From positions 1 through 60,382 of the forward strand of contig NZ_AUEC01000034.1 in assembly GCF_000425785.1 (NCBI RefSeq): DNA of 60,382 bases, in the 5' to 3' direction. The position numbers and the translations under genes are program-made. Position 1 is the first letter of the stretch, and every line of letters starts with the position of its first letter. This document shows positions 1-8,320 of this stretch, piece after piece. Source of the DNA: Pseudomonas taiwanensis DSM 21245. Its GTDB lineage: Bacteria; Pseudomonadota; Gammaproteobacteria; Pseudomonadales; Pseudomonadaceae. Under the pieces are notes generated by a model, which saw nothing but the letters and a program-made list of their open reading frames with translations, searched no databases and had not been told where the DNA came from.

Positions 1-16
1 GGTATGCGGTGGGGGG

Positions 17-241
17 GAGATCGAGCGCCGCCCGCGCGGCGCATCGCGAGCAAGGCTCGCTCCTACGCTTGTTTCGGGCCAGTGATGTCAGTGGCGCGAT
101 GCGCGACCGCCTTGTTTGTACGACCTGATATCGCGTCAGGTGCCAAAGCGTTCGCGGGCAATCTCACAGGCATAGTTGGCCCGAAACAGACGTAGGAGCG
201 AGCCTTGCTCGCGATGCGCCGCGCGGGCGGCGCTCGATCTC
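17..241. repeat. Long palindromic REP-pair element, copy 1
   Basis: Two perfect 51-bp inverted arms (17-67 and 191-241) enclose a core of about 123 bp. Each arm holds two small hairpins: GCGCCGC/GCGGCGC and GCGAGC/GCTCGC, the latter followed by TCCTACG as in P. putida REP sequences. The core, read in reverse complement, is clearly similar to the core of the element at 45072-45326, so arms and core look like one repeated unit. The rest of the intergenic stretch, 242-438, shows nothing I can name. Confidence 0.85.
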
Positions 242-438
242 GCAGGCGTAGGGTCTGTCACGACGACCACACTCAGTCATCGTATCTCTGGCTGCGAAAA
301 GGGAAAAAACGATCGCGGAGACAGGCACAAGCCCGCCGCCCGCTTCCACGGGAAGTATTCTGGGACCAGCAGAGGGTGACCGGGGAAACGGGGGCGACGT
401 TGCGCCGCCCCGCGATCAAAGCTAACGAAGCAGAGGAA

Positions 439-1251
439 TCAAGCCGCCAGGTGGCGTTTGCCGGCCTGGGCCTTGCGGACCTGGGCACGGCAGGCGTCGC
501 CAAAGGCCTGGAACATTTTGATCGAGTCAGGGTTCTTCGCAGCTTGCCACTCTGGGTGCCACTGCACAGCGAAGAGGAAAGGCGAAATGCTTGGCGCGTG
601 GATGGCCTCGACCAGGCCGTCTTCGGCGTGAGCGATCGGCTCGATGCCTTCACCCAGATTGCGCAGGCCCTGACCGTGCAGCGAGTTGACGCGGATCTCA
701 TCGGTACCGAGCGTTTCGCGCAGCCAGCTGCCTGGCTTGATCTTCACGCTGTGGACCTGGGCGTATTGCACCTCGACCGGGTCTTCCGGGTTTTCCCGGT
801 GATCGTTGAAACCTGGCTCTGCGTAGACCTTCTGGTAGATATCACCACCCAGGGCCACGTTGATTTCCTGCATACCCCGGCAGATGCCGAAGATCGGCAA
901 GCCACGCTTGATGGCTGCCTTGACCAGCGGGATATCGAACAGGTCGCGGTTCTTGTCCTGGCCTTTGCCTGGGGTCTCGTTTTCCTGGCCGTACAGGGTG
1001 GGGTCGATATTGCTGCCAGCACCGGTCAGGTACACGCCGTCGGCCATGTCCAGATAGGTCTCCAGGTCTTCGGTACCGCAGCAAGTGGGCACCAGTACCG
1101 GGACGCAATCGGAAAACTCGACCAGCGGGGTGATGTATTTGTGGGTCATGACCTGGTAGTCATGGCCTTTGCGCTCTTGCATGCCCATGGTCATCAGGAC
1201 GACGGGTTTGCGCAGGGAGGGTTGTTTGCTGCCAATGTTGCTGTTGGACAT
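439..1251 (-). CDS. Peptidase C26 / gamma-glutamyl-GABA hydrolase-like amidotransferase
   Basis: Class I glutamine amidotransferase fold of 270 aa, as in PuuD-type hydrolases that cut gamma-glutamyl amides in the cytoplasm. The nucleophile motif FGICRGMQ places Cys at 124, and AVQWHPEW supplies His232 and Glu234, so the triad is complete. The ATG at 1251 follows an AAGGTG ribosome site. It is the last gene of the leftward D-lysine region but is separated from the transporter ATPase gene by 370 bp with its own hairpins, so it may be transcribed separately. Its substrate is unknown. The place in the cluster suggests a gamma-glutamylated amine or lysine derivative, which is inference only. Confidence 0.88.
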   Translation of the reverse strand: MSNSNIGSKQPSLRKPVVLMTMGMQERKGHDYQVMTHKYITPLVEFSDCVPVLVPTCCGTEDLETYLDMADGVYLTGAGSNIDPTLYGQENETPGKGQDKNRDLFDIPLVKAAIKRGLPIFGICRGMQEINVALGGDIYQKVYAEPGFNDHRENPEDPVEVQYAQVHSVKIKPGSWLRETLGTDEIRVNSLHGQGLRNLGEGIEPIAHAEDGLVEAIHAPSISPFLFAVQWHPEWQAAKNPDSIKMFQAFGDACRAQVRKAQAGKRHLAA

Positions 1252-1458
1252 ATGTCACCTTGAGACAGGTTCGACCTGTCGTTGTTGTGCAGGCGCACGG
1301 CCTTGGCCTTCTGTGCTGCCTGGAGCCCCGAGCACTGCCGGCTCGTCCGAGTCGACGATTCCGGTCGGGGCTTAAGCGATAGATTGCCAGAGCCGTTCGA
1401 TATGTCAAACGACACGCAGGGGCTTTGATGGGGGGCGGGCGCCGAAATACGGGGGGTT

Positions 1459-1490
1459 AAACCCTTGCGAGCCTCAGGCGGCAAGGGTTT
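1459..1490. promoter_or_regulatory. Inverted repeat AAACCCTTGC / GCAAGGGTTT
   Basis: A perfect 10-bp inverted repeat (1459-1468 and 1481-1490) with a 12-nt loop lies in the 370-bp gap between the ATPase gene and the C26 hydrolase gene. The T-run is short on both strands, so it may be either a weak terminator of the upstream operon or an operator. Immediately to the right, TTGACG (1489-1494) and TATTTA (1512-1517) form a possible rightward promoter with no obvious gene after it. Confidence 0.4.
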
Positions 1491-1531
1491 GACGTAAGGT
1501 GAGGTCAATTATATTTAACGATGCAGTCGGC

Positions 1532-1551
1532 TCATTGCAGCCGTGCAATGA
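1532..1551. promoter_or_regulatory. Operator-like palindrome TCATTGCA-N4-TGCAATGA
   Basis: A perfect palindrome with 8-bp arms and a 4-bp centre (GCCG). It lies upstream of the C26 hydrolase gene and just after the ATPase gene, a place suited to a regulator controlling the hydrolase. No binding protein can be assigned from sequence alone. Confidence 0.4.
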
Positions 1552-1621
1552 ATCGCCGCCAATTCGGCGCCGGCAAAGGCTCCGCAACCCCAGCAGGCAT
1601 CGGCTTGCCGACGATCAGGCC

Positions 1622-2404
1622 TCAATGCAGTATCTGCGCAAGGAACGCCTTGGCTCGCGCAGTGCGTGGCTGGCCGAAAAAGACCTCTGGCGGGCTGTCT
1701 TCGATGATCTGACCACCTTCAAGGAACAGCACGCGCTCGGCGACCTGCCGGGCAAAGCCCATCTCGTGGGTCACGCACAACATGGTCATGCCCGTGCCAG
1801 CCAGTTGTACCAGCACATCCAGCACCTCGGCGACCATCTCCGGGTCGAGCGCCGAGGTCGGTTCGTCGAACAGCATGATCCGCGGCTTCATGCACAGTGC
1901 ACGGGCAATCGCAACCCGTTGTTGCTGGCCGCCGGAAAGCTGGCTGGGGTACTTGTGCGCCTGGCTCTCGATGCCGACCTTGCTCAGGTACATCCGCGCG
2001 CGTTCCTCTGCGTCCTTGCGTGACAGCCCGCGCACGCTGGTGGGGGCCAGCAGGCAGTTGTCGAGCACGCTCATGTGCGGAAACAGGTTGAAGTGCTGGA
2101 ATACCATGCCAATTTCGCTACGCACCTGGGCAGCTTGCCGGCTGGTCGCAGCAAGGTCGGTGCCGTCGACCCGAATGGTGCCTTGCTCGGCCACCTCCAG
2201 ACGGTTGATGCAACGGATCAGGGTCGACTTGCCCGAGCCGGATGGGCCGCACAGGACGATGCGCTCGCCTTCGCGCACCTTGAGGTTGATGTCACGCAAT
2301 ACATGGAAGGCGCCGTAATGCTTGTTCAAGCCCTCGATGCTGATCAGCGTTGGACGCGGATCGGGTTCAGGAGCAAGGCTGGCAACGCTCAGGGGGGCGG
2401 TCAT
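1622..2404 (-). CDS. Polar amino acid ABC transporter ATP-binding protein
   Basis: 260 aa. Walker A GPSGSGKST, signature LSGGQQQR, Walker B IMLFDEPTSALDPE and a switch histidine in CVTHEMGF identify the ATPase of a GlnQ/HisP-type importer. It would power the two permeases encoded at 3688-5114, fed by the binding protein at 5246-5998. The gene starts 22 bp after the D-amino acid dehydrogenase gene and closes the transport operon. The context points to D-lysine or a related basic amino acid as cargo; this is inferred from the neighbours, not from the ATPase. Confidence 0.93.
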   Translation of the reverse strand: MTAPLSVASLAPEPDPRPTLISIEGLNKHYGAFHVLRDINLKVREGERIVLCGPSGSGKSTLIRCINRLEVAEQGTIRVDGTDLAATSRQAAQVRSEIGMVFQHFNLFPHMSVLDNCLLAPTSVRGLSRKDAEERARMYLSKVGIESQAHKYPSQLSGGQQQRVAIARALCMKPRIMLFDEPTSALDPEMVAEVLDVLVQLAGTGMTMLCVTHEMGFARQVAERVLFLEGGQIIEDSPPEVFFGQPRTARAKAFLAQILH

Positions 2405-2426
2405 ATTGTTGTTCTCCCGCGTGGGT

Positions 2427-3671
2427 TCAGTCGAAACGTGCAGCGCTGTAAGGCGCAGGGTCGGTGAATGGCCGTTCGCCGGTGACCATCTCGGCCAGCA
2501 GGCGGCCGCTGACCGGGCCCAGGGTCAGGCCATGGTGGGCATGGCCGAAGTTGAACCACAGCCCTTTGTGCCTTGGCGCAGGCCCGATCACCGGACGCAT
2601 GTCCGGCAGGCAGGGGCGACGACCGAGCCAAGGGCTGTCGTCCAGGCGCTCGCCGAGGGCCGGGAACAGTTGGCGGGCCAGGATTTCGCAGCGCCTTAGT
2701 TGGATTTCATTGCCCGGCGCGTCGCTGGCGGCGAACTCGATGCCGGTGGTCAGGCGCACGCCTCGGGCCATCGGTGCCAGCACGTAGCCGCCTTGTGTAT
2801 CGCAGATCGCATGTTCGAGCTGTGCACCGTCACGGGTGCCGTAGTGCATGTGGTAGCCGCGCTTGATACCCAGCGGGATGCGGTAACCCAACCGCTCGTA
2901 GACTTGGGCGGATTGCGGGCCGAGGCAGGCGACGACTTCGTCGGCGGTGATCGGGCCGCGCTGGCTGTTCACCTGCCAGCGACCTGCGACCTGGCTCAGG
3001 CTGCGTGCATCGCCATGCAGGAACTGCCCGCCGCGCTGGACGAATAGCGCAGCGTAACCCTGGGTGAGGGCGCCGGGGTTGTTCACGGTTTTCGGGTCGA
3101 GCCAATGAATGCCACCGACCACCGCGCTGTCGAGCTGATGCTCTCGCGCCTGCAACTGGCCGCGCTCGAGAATCTCGTACTGCAGACCATAGCGGGCAAG
3201 CCCCCTGATCTCGGCCTTGGCCTGTTCGAACAGGGCCGGGTCGCGGTACACCTCGATCCAGCCTTTGGCTTGCACCAGCCCTTCGAGGCCAGCAGCACCG
3301 ATCAACGCGTCATGCTCTTCGACGCAGCGCTGCACCAGCGGCAGCATGTCGGCGGCCGCGCCCGCCAGACGCCCAGGAGCCGACTGGCGCCAGTAACGCA
3401 GCAGCCATGGCGCTGCCTTGGGCAGGTGCAGCAGGCTGTAGCGAACATCGGGCTGGCGGTTCAGGCCATAACGCAGCAGAGCGCCCAGTTGGCGGGGGAA
3501 CGCGTAGGGGATCACGCTCGAGCGCTCGATCAGGCCCGCGTTGCCGTGGCTGGTACCGCTGCCGGGTTCGTCGCGGTCGATCAGGATCACCTGGCGACCA
3601 CGCGCTTGCAGGTGCAGCGCGGTGCTGACGCCGACGATACCGGCGCCGAGGACAAGGGTCTGGCAATGCAT
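2427..3671 (-). CDS. amaD: D-amino acid dehydrogenase, DadA-like (AmaD)
   Basis: 414-aa FAD-dependent oxidoreductase of the DadA/DAO family. An N-terminal dinucleotide-binding motif (GAGIVG, residues about 8-13) is followed by GTSHGNAG, and a C-terminal FAD segment contains NFGHAHHGLTLGP. The family oxidises D-amino acids to 2-keto acids and passes electrons to the membrane chain. It lies inside a basic amino acid transporter operon opposite dpkA and amaC. That matches the D-lysine catabolic cluster of P. putida, where the gene is called amaD. The start ATG is 16 bp after the second permease gene, consistent with one transcript. Confidence 0.85.
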   Translation of the reverse strand: MHCQTLVLGAGIVGVSTALHLQARGRQVILIDRDEPGSGTSHGNAGLIERSSVIPYAFPRQLGALLRYGLNRQPDVRYSLLHLPKAAPWLLRYWRQSAPGRLAGAAADMLPLVQRCVEEHDALIGAAGLEGLVQAKGWIEVYRDPALFEQAKAEIRGLARYGLQYEILERGQLQAREHQLDSAVVGGIHWLDPKTVNNPGALTQGYAALFVQRGGQFLHGDARSLSQVAGRWQVNSQRGPITADEVVACLGPQSAQVYERLGYRIPLGIKRGYHMHYGTRDGAQLEHAICDTQGGYVLAPMARGVRLTTGIEFAASDAPGNEIQLRRCEILARQLFPALGERLDDSPWLGRRPCLPDMRPVIGPAPRHKGLWFNFGHAHHGLTLGPVSGRLLAEMVTGERPFTDPAPYSAARFD

Positions 3672-3687
3672 GGAACGTATCCTTCCG

Positions 3688-4398
3688 TCAGTTCAAGTGG
3701 CGGCCCAGGCGGGCTTCCAGGTGTTTGAGCAGGCGCCGTACCAGTTCCACGATCACCAGGTAGAGCACAGCGGCCCACAGGTAGATCTGGAAGTCGAAGC
3801 TGCGCGAGAAGGCCAGCTTGGTCACGCCCATCAGGTCGTAGATGGTCACCAGCGAAGCGATGGCGCTGGCCTTGATCATCAGGATCAACTCGTTGCCCAG
3901 CGGGCCGATGGCCACCAGCAGCGATTGCGGCAGGATCACCTTGAAGAAGGTGGTCGAGCGTTTCAGGCTCAAGGCTCGCGCGGCTTCGTACTGCCCTGGG
4001 GCGACCGCCATCAGGCTGCCGCGGAAGATTTCGGCTTGGTACGCCGCGGTGTTCAGGGTGAAGGCCAGCAGGGTGCAGAACCACGCCTCGCGGAAGAACC
4101 ACCACAGCCCTACGTCCTGCCAGAAGCCTTTGAGCGAACCCAGGCCGTAATAAAGTAGGAACAGCTGCGCGAGCAGCGGCGAACCCCGGAAAAAATAGAT
4201 GTAGCCAGCGGCCATGCGCTGCAACAACAGGCTGTGTGACATCCTCGCCAATGCCAGCAGCAAGCCAAGGACGGCGCCCAGACTGAAGGAGATGGCCACC
4301 AGTTTCGCGGTCACCAGCAGGCCATCGACGAAGCGTGGCCCGTAGCGCTCCAGCAGGTCAGGGTCTAGTACCAGGCCCAGCAGTTGTTCGAAGCTCAT
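3688..4398 (-). CDS. Amino acid ABC transporter permease (HisM/GlnP type)
   Basis: 236-aa inner membrane permease. The EAA-type loop (about QYEAARALSLKRSTTFFKV) and several hydrophobic helices are visible. The start ATG overlaps the stop of the upstream permease gene by 4 bp (ATGA), so the two are translationally coupled. They presumably form the heterodimeric channel used by the ATPase at 1622-2404. Confidence 0.92.
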   Translation of the reverse strand: MSFEQLLGLVLDPDLLERYGPRFVDGLLVTAKLVAISFSLGAVLGLLLALARMSHSLLLQRMAAGYIYFFRGSPLLAQLFLLYYGLGSLKGFWQDVGLWWFFREAWFCTLLAFTLNTAAYQAEIFRGSLMAVAPGQYEAARALSLKRSTTFFKVILPQSLLVAIGPLGNELILMIKASAIASLVTIYDLMGVTKLAFSRSFDFQIYLWAAVLYLVIVELVRRLLKHLEARLGRHLN

Positions 4399-5114
4399 GC
4401 CCGTGCTCCTTGCAGATGTCGGTTGCAGCGTCGTTCGATCCAGGCGAATACCCGCCCCGACAATGCCGAGAACAGCAGGTAGCCCACGCAGGCAACGCCA
4501 TAGAAGAACATCGGCTCTTTGGTCACGCTGACTGCCAGATTGGTCTGGCGCATCAGGTCGACCAGGGAAATGGTCGAGACCAGCGAGGTGTCCTTGAGCA
4601 ACGACAGCCAGTTGTTGGAAAGGCCGGGCAGGGCGATGCGCGTCAGTTGCGGCAGCACCACCTTGAAGAACGCCGTGCGCTTGCCCAGGCCCAGGGCCGA
4701 GCAGGCCTCCAACTGGCCTTTGGGCAGGGTCTTGAAAGCGGCCAGCCAGATCTCGCTGGAGAACGCCGCGAATACCAGGCTGAAGGCGACCATGGCGGCC
4801 AGGAAGGTGTTGATCAGGAACTCACCTTCATAGCCCATGGCTGTCAGGATCTTTTGCGCGGCGATCTGGCAGCCGTAATAGATGATGAGCAGGGTGAGCA
4901 GTTCGGGCAGCCCACGAAACACGGTGGAAAAGGTGGTCGCCCAGGCTCTTGGCAGGCGTTTGCGAGAACGCGCAGCCATGGCCACGCCAAGGCCCAGCGG
5001 CAGGCCGATGGGCAGGCAGGCCAGGGCCAGCGAAACAGTGACCAGGGCACCGGCCAGCAGGGCCTGGCCCCAGCCTCCGCTGGCGAACGACAGAAGTGAC
5101 AATTGGTCGAGCAT
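4395..5114 (-). CDS. Amino acid ABC transporter permease (HisQ type)
   Basis: 239-aa membrane permease, paired with the overlapping permease gene downstream. The loop motif QLEACSALGLGKRTAFFKV followed by LPQL is the ATPase-contacting segment of polar amino acid permeases. The gene is separated from the binding-protein gene by 131 bp carrying a REP pair, which could lower permease expression relative to the binding protein. Confidence 0.92.
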   Translation of the reverse strand: MLDQLSLLSFASGGWGQALLAGALVTVSLALACLPIGLPLGLGVAMAARSRKRLPRAWATTFSTVFRGLPELLTLLIIYYGCQIAAQKILTAMGYEGEFLINTFLAAMVAFSLVFAAFSSEIWLAAFKTLPKGQLEACSALGLGKRTAFFKVVLPQLTRIALPGLSNNWLSLLKDTSLVSTISLVDLMRQTNLAVSVTKEPMFFYGVACVGYLLFSALSGRVFAWIERRCNRHLQGARA

Positions 5115-5145
5115 GACAAGCCCTCACGCGGGATCACTTACCCTC

Positions 5146-5238
5146 CCTGCAGGACCGGGTTTATCCGCGAAAGTGCCAGCAACAGCGGCACCTGTCGCCC
5201 GGTCGGGCGCATTCGCGGGCAAACCCGCTCCCACAGGG
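5146..5238. repeat. REP pair between binding-protein and permease genes
   Basis: Two inverted P. putida-type REP arms (5146-5176 and 5207-5238), with cores GTTTATCCGCG and CGCGGGCAAACCCGCTCC. They sit inside the transport operon, where such hairpins often stabilise the upstream part of the message or reduce read-through. Confidence 0.75.
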
Positions 5239-5245
5239 CAGCAGG

Positions 5246-5998
5246 TCAGTTGTAGATGTCGAAGTCGAAGTACTTGCTGGCGATCTTCTGATAAGTGCCG
5301 TTGGCGACGATCTCGGCCAGGGCGGTATTCAATCGCTGGCGAAGCGCATCGTCGTCCTTGCGCACCGCGATAGCGGCGTCGGCCTTGGTCCCGGCCACAT
5401 CACCGAGGATCTTGCAGCAATCCTTGCCATTTTTGTTGATCCACTCCTGCAGCGGGAACTTGTCGGCGATCACCCCGTCCAGGCGGCCGGCTGCCAGGTC
5501 GGCGTTGGCCTCGTCCATGGTTGGATAGAGCTTCACCTCGGCGCCGGCCTTGGCGTAAACGTCCTCGGCGTAGATCGCCTGGGTGGAGGAGGACTGGGCG
5601 CCCACGGTGTAACCTTCGAACGTGGTCTGGGCGTCGTCGATCTTGCTGTCCTTGGCCACGGCGACGGCCAGCGGCGTACGGTAGTAGTGGTCGGTGAAGG
5701 CGATCTTTTTGCGGCGCTCTTCGGTGTCGATCATCGAGGCGACCACGGCATCGTACTTGCGCGCCATCAACGCCGGAATGATGCCTTCCCAGTCTTGTGC
5801 CACCAGGGTGCACTCGACTTTCATCTGTTCGCACAAGGCGTAGGTAATGTCGATGTCGAAACCGTGCAGCTTGTTATCGGCGTCGACATAGTTGAAGGGC
5901 GGGTAGCCGCCCTCGGTGGCGAAGCGCACGGTTTCGGCACTGGCAGCACCCGCCAGCAGCAGGGCACACGCACCCACCATAGCCATGGTCTTGTTCAT
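5246..5998 (-). CDS. Periplasmic amino acid-binding protein (lysine/arginine/ornithine type)
   Basis: 250 aa. A clear Sec signal peptide ends at about AGAASA, residue 21. The mature protein has the SBP family 3 fold: an RFATEGGYPPFNYVD start, the GFDIDI motif and the DAVVASM / RRKKIAFTDHYY region. It resembles LAO/HisJ proteins for basic amino acids and delivers substrate to the adjacent permeases. The gene starts 21 bp after the rpiR-type regulator gene, so both are probably on one transcript from the divergent promoter region at 6893-7034. Confidence 0.93.
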   Translation of the reverse strand: MNKTMAMVGACALLLAGAASAETVRFATEGGYPPFNYVDADNKLHGFDIDITYALCEQMKVECTLVAQDWEGIIPALMARKYDAVVASMIDTEERRKKIAFTDHYYRTPLAVAVAKDSKIDDAQTTFEGYTVGAQSSSTQAIYAEDVYAKAGAEVKLYPTMDEANADLAAGRLDGVIADKFPLQEWINKNGKDCCKILGDVAGTKADAAIAVRKDDDALRQRLNTALAEIVANGTYQKIASKYFDFDIYN

Positions 5999-6019
5999 CT
6001 CGCACCTCTTGCACTCTTG

Positions 6020-6892
6020 CTATTGTTGTTTGCCCGACGGCCACGAGGTGTAGCCGACGAACTCGTTATGTAGAGCGGCAGTTGCTTCCAAGCGTCTTTC
6101 AACATCCGGTCCGAGCTTCTTGCAGACCTCGTTGACCATCAGGTGCACCCACGACAGCATGGGGGCAGTAGATTCCCAGAACAGATTGAACTCGGTAGGT
6201 ACGCGGAACACTTCGTCTGCGTGGGCATCTGCCCAGTCGCAGAAGGTATCGGTCACCAGGGTGACGGGTATACCGGCGGCCCGTGCCTTCTGGCACAGCA
6301 GCAGGGCGTGGCGTGAATAACGGCGGGCCTCGAACACCACCAGGGCGCTCTGTTCGGCGGGCCCGAGCAGCACTTCGCCGAAGTGCCCGGCGCTGCCATC
6401 GACCTGTTGCACGCCATCGCGTAGGTATTGCAGCAGGTGGGTCATGCACAGGGCGACGCCGCGCTCGGTCTGGAAGCCGGCGATGAATACCCGTGGTTTC
6501 TGCGCCAGGCGCTGGGCGACCTGGTGCCAGGCGTCGGTCTGACGATACTCGTGGACCCGTACCAAGGCGGCCATTTCCAGCTCCAGGCTGCCAGAGATAT
6601 CGCTGGGGTCATGGTTCTGGCGGTATTCTTGCAGACGATCACCCACCAGCCAGGGGCCGTCGCCCAGGTCGCTTTGCAGATCTTGCTTGAGCGCTTTGAG
6701 GTGAGGGTAACCGAGGGCGCGGCAGAAACGGCCGACACTGGATTCGCTGACACCCAGCTTGGCAGCGATGCTGGCCGAAGTCTGGAATGGCAGTTCGTGC
6801 AGATTGGCGAGCATGTACGTGGCGATCTTGCGGCCTGAGGCAGCGGCCCCTTGCAGGCTGTTTTCCAGGCGTTGCTTGATCGGTTGGCTCAT
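6020..6892 (-). CDS. RpiR/MurR-family transcriptional regulator
   Basis: 290 aa. The N-terminal RpiR helix-turn-helix (ASIAAKLGVSESSVGRFCRAL, about residues 40-60) is followed by a C-terminal SIS domain (about 125-255) that normally binds a phosphosugar or related ligand. It is the first gene of the D-lysine transport operon and divergent from dpkA. It probably controls both through the CTGTCA repeats between them. An SIS-domain regulator for an amino acid cluster is unusual in ligand terms. The inducer may be a lysine-derived imine or pipecolate, which is speculation. Confidence 0.88.
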   Translation of the reverse strand: MSQPIKQRLENSLQGAAASGRKIATYMLANLHELPFQTSASIAAKLGVSESSVGRFCRALGYPHLKALKQDLQSDLGDGPWLVGDRLQEYRQNHDPSDISGSLELEMAALVRVHEYRQTDAWHQVAQRLAQKPRVFIAGFQTERGVALCMTHLLQYLRDGVQQVDGSAGHFGEVLLGPAEQSALVVFEARRYSRHALLLCQKARAAGIPVTLVTDTFCDWADAHADEVFRVPTEFNLFWESTAPMLSWVHLMVNEVCKKLGPDVERRLEATAALHNEFVGYTSWPSGKQQ

Positions 6893-6920
6893 GCTGTGGC
6901 TCCCGGTGAGGCGTGGAAAA

Positions 6921-6970
6921 GAAAATGGATGTTTTCTGTCATCAAGTCAACATTTGACAGGTAGCTGTCA
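6921..6970. promoter_or_regulatory. Candidate RpiR operators in divergent promoter region
   Basis: The 142-bp gap between the rpiR-type gene and dpkA contains GAAAA-N6-TTTTC (6921-6936). It also has three CTGTCA half-sites: CTGTCA at 6937-6942, the inverse TGACAG at 6955-6960 and CTGTCA at 6965-6970. The last two form TGACAG-N4-CTGTCA. Such spaced inverted half-sites are what a dimeric or tetrameric regulator would bind to control both directions. Confidence 0.5.
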
Positions 6971-7034
6971 CTTGCAGGAAAGTTTTTGTCGTTGCCAACG
7001 CTGTAGCCACTCCAAATCCAATAAGGAGCTTCAG

Positions 7035-8060
7035 ATGTCCGCACCCTCCACCAGCCCCGTCGTGCGTGTGCCTTTCGCCGAGTTGCAGGCGCTGTTGCAA
7101 GCGATTTTCCAGCGCCACGGTTGCAGTGAGGCAGTGGCCGAAGTGCTGGCCCACAATTGTGCCAGCGCCCAGCGCGACGGCGCCCATAGCCACGGGGTGT
7201 TCCGTATTCCGGGGTATGTCTCGACACTGGCCAGCGGCTGGGTCGATGGCCGCGCAACACCGCAGGTCACCGATGTCGCCTCCGGTTATGTCCAGGTGGA
7301 TGCGGCGGGCGGTTTTGCCCAGCCCGCCTTGGCAGCCGCACGTGCGCTGCTGGTGAAAAAGGCCCGCAGTGCCGGAATCGCCGTGTTGGCAATCCACAAC
7401 TCGCACCATTTCGCGGCCCTGTGGCCGGATGTCGAGCCGTTCGCCGAGGAAGGCCTGGTTGCACTGAGCGTGGTCAACAGCATGACCTGTGTGGTGCCCC
7501 ATGGCGCACGCAAGCCGTTGTTCGGTACTAACCCCATCGCCTTCGCTGCTCCGTGCGCCGACCATGACCCCATCGTCTTCGACATGGCCACCAGCGCCAT
7601 GGCCCACGGCGATGTGCAAATCGCCGCCCGTGCCGGCCAACAGTTGCCTGAAGGCATGGGGGTCGATGCCAATGGGCAGCCAACCACCGACCCGAAGGCC
7701 ATCCTCGAGGGCGGGGCGTTGTTGCCGTTCGGTGGACACAAGGGCTCGGCACTGTCGATGATGGTCGAGCTGCTGGCGGCGGCCCTGACCGGAGGTAACT
7801 TTTCCTGGGAGTTCGATTGGTCCAAGCACCCTGGGGCCAAGACCCCATGGACCGGGCAGTTGATCATCGTCATCGACCCCAGCAAGGCCGAAGGCGAACG
7901 GTTTGCCCAGCGCAGCCGTGAGCTGGTCGAGCAGATGCAGGCCGTGGGGTTGACGCGCATGCCTGGCGAGCGCCGCTACCGCGAGCGCGAAATGGCCGAT
8001 GAGCAAGGGGTGGCGTTGACGCAGAGTGAGTGGGAGGCCCTTCAGGGAATGATTGGCTGA
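7035..8060 (+). CDS. dpkA: Delta1-piperideine-2-carboxylate reductase (Ldh/DpkA family)
   Basis: 341 aa of the malate/L-lactate dehydrogenase-like (Ldh2) family of NAD(P)H-dependent reductases. DpkA reduces the cyclic imine made from 2-keto-6-aminocaproate to L-pipecolate. The family signatures are DGAHSHGVFR near the N terminus, the HNSHHFAALW segment and LPFGGHKGSALSMMVE. The start is the ATG at 7035, after AAGGAG at 7023-7028. The next gene is the D-lysine aminotransferase-type gene, the order known from P. putida. An alternative is a general ketimine or proline-imine reductase; the neighbours favour DpkA. Confidence 0.87.
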   Translation: MSAPSTSPVVRVPFAELQALLQAIFQRHGCSEAVAEVLAHNCASAQRDGAHSHGVFRIPGYVSTLASGWVDGRATPQVTDVASGYVQVDAAGGFAQPALAAARALLVKKARSAGIAVLAIHNSHHFAALWPDVEPFAEEGLVALSVVNSMTCVVPHGARKPLFGTNPIAFAAPCADHDPIVFDMATSAMAHGDVQIAARAGQQLPEGMGVDANGQPTTDPKAILEGGALLPFGGHKGSALSMMVELLAAALTGGNFSWEFDWSKHPGAKTPWTGQLIIVIDPSKAEGERFAQRSRELVEQMQAVGLTRMPGERRYREREMADEQGVALTQSEWEALQGMIG

Positions 8061-8085
8061 GCGGGTTCGAGGCCAAGGTTGCTTC

Positions 8086-8182
8086 GTCGCGAGCACGGCT
8101 CGCTCCTACCTGGTCGTGTCGCACAGGCATGGCGGGACAGGGGCGAACCTTGCTCGCCATCACCGCGCAGGTGGCGTTCGAT
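8086..8182. repeat. Decayed copy of the long REP-pair element
   Basis: Between dpkA and amaC, GCGAGC-ACG-GCTCGCTCCTAC (8090-8108) and an inverted arm at 8142-8182 match the arms of the elements at 17-241 and 45072-45326 with several mismatches. The core is only about 33 bp, so this is a shortened or eroded relative. The rest of the 260-bp gap (8061-8320) shows no gene. Confidence 0.5.
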
Positions 8183-8320
8183 CCAAAGGGCGAAGAAAAC
8201 GCTCCCGTCATGCAATCTTGCATAGACAACCTTGCACGATAGGTGATGTTTCTTGGCCCCGACTCCGGGTATCCTCAGGGCAGCCTTTCCGAACTGTCCT
8301 GATCCAAGGAGCTGCACGCT

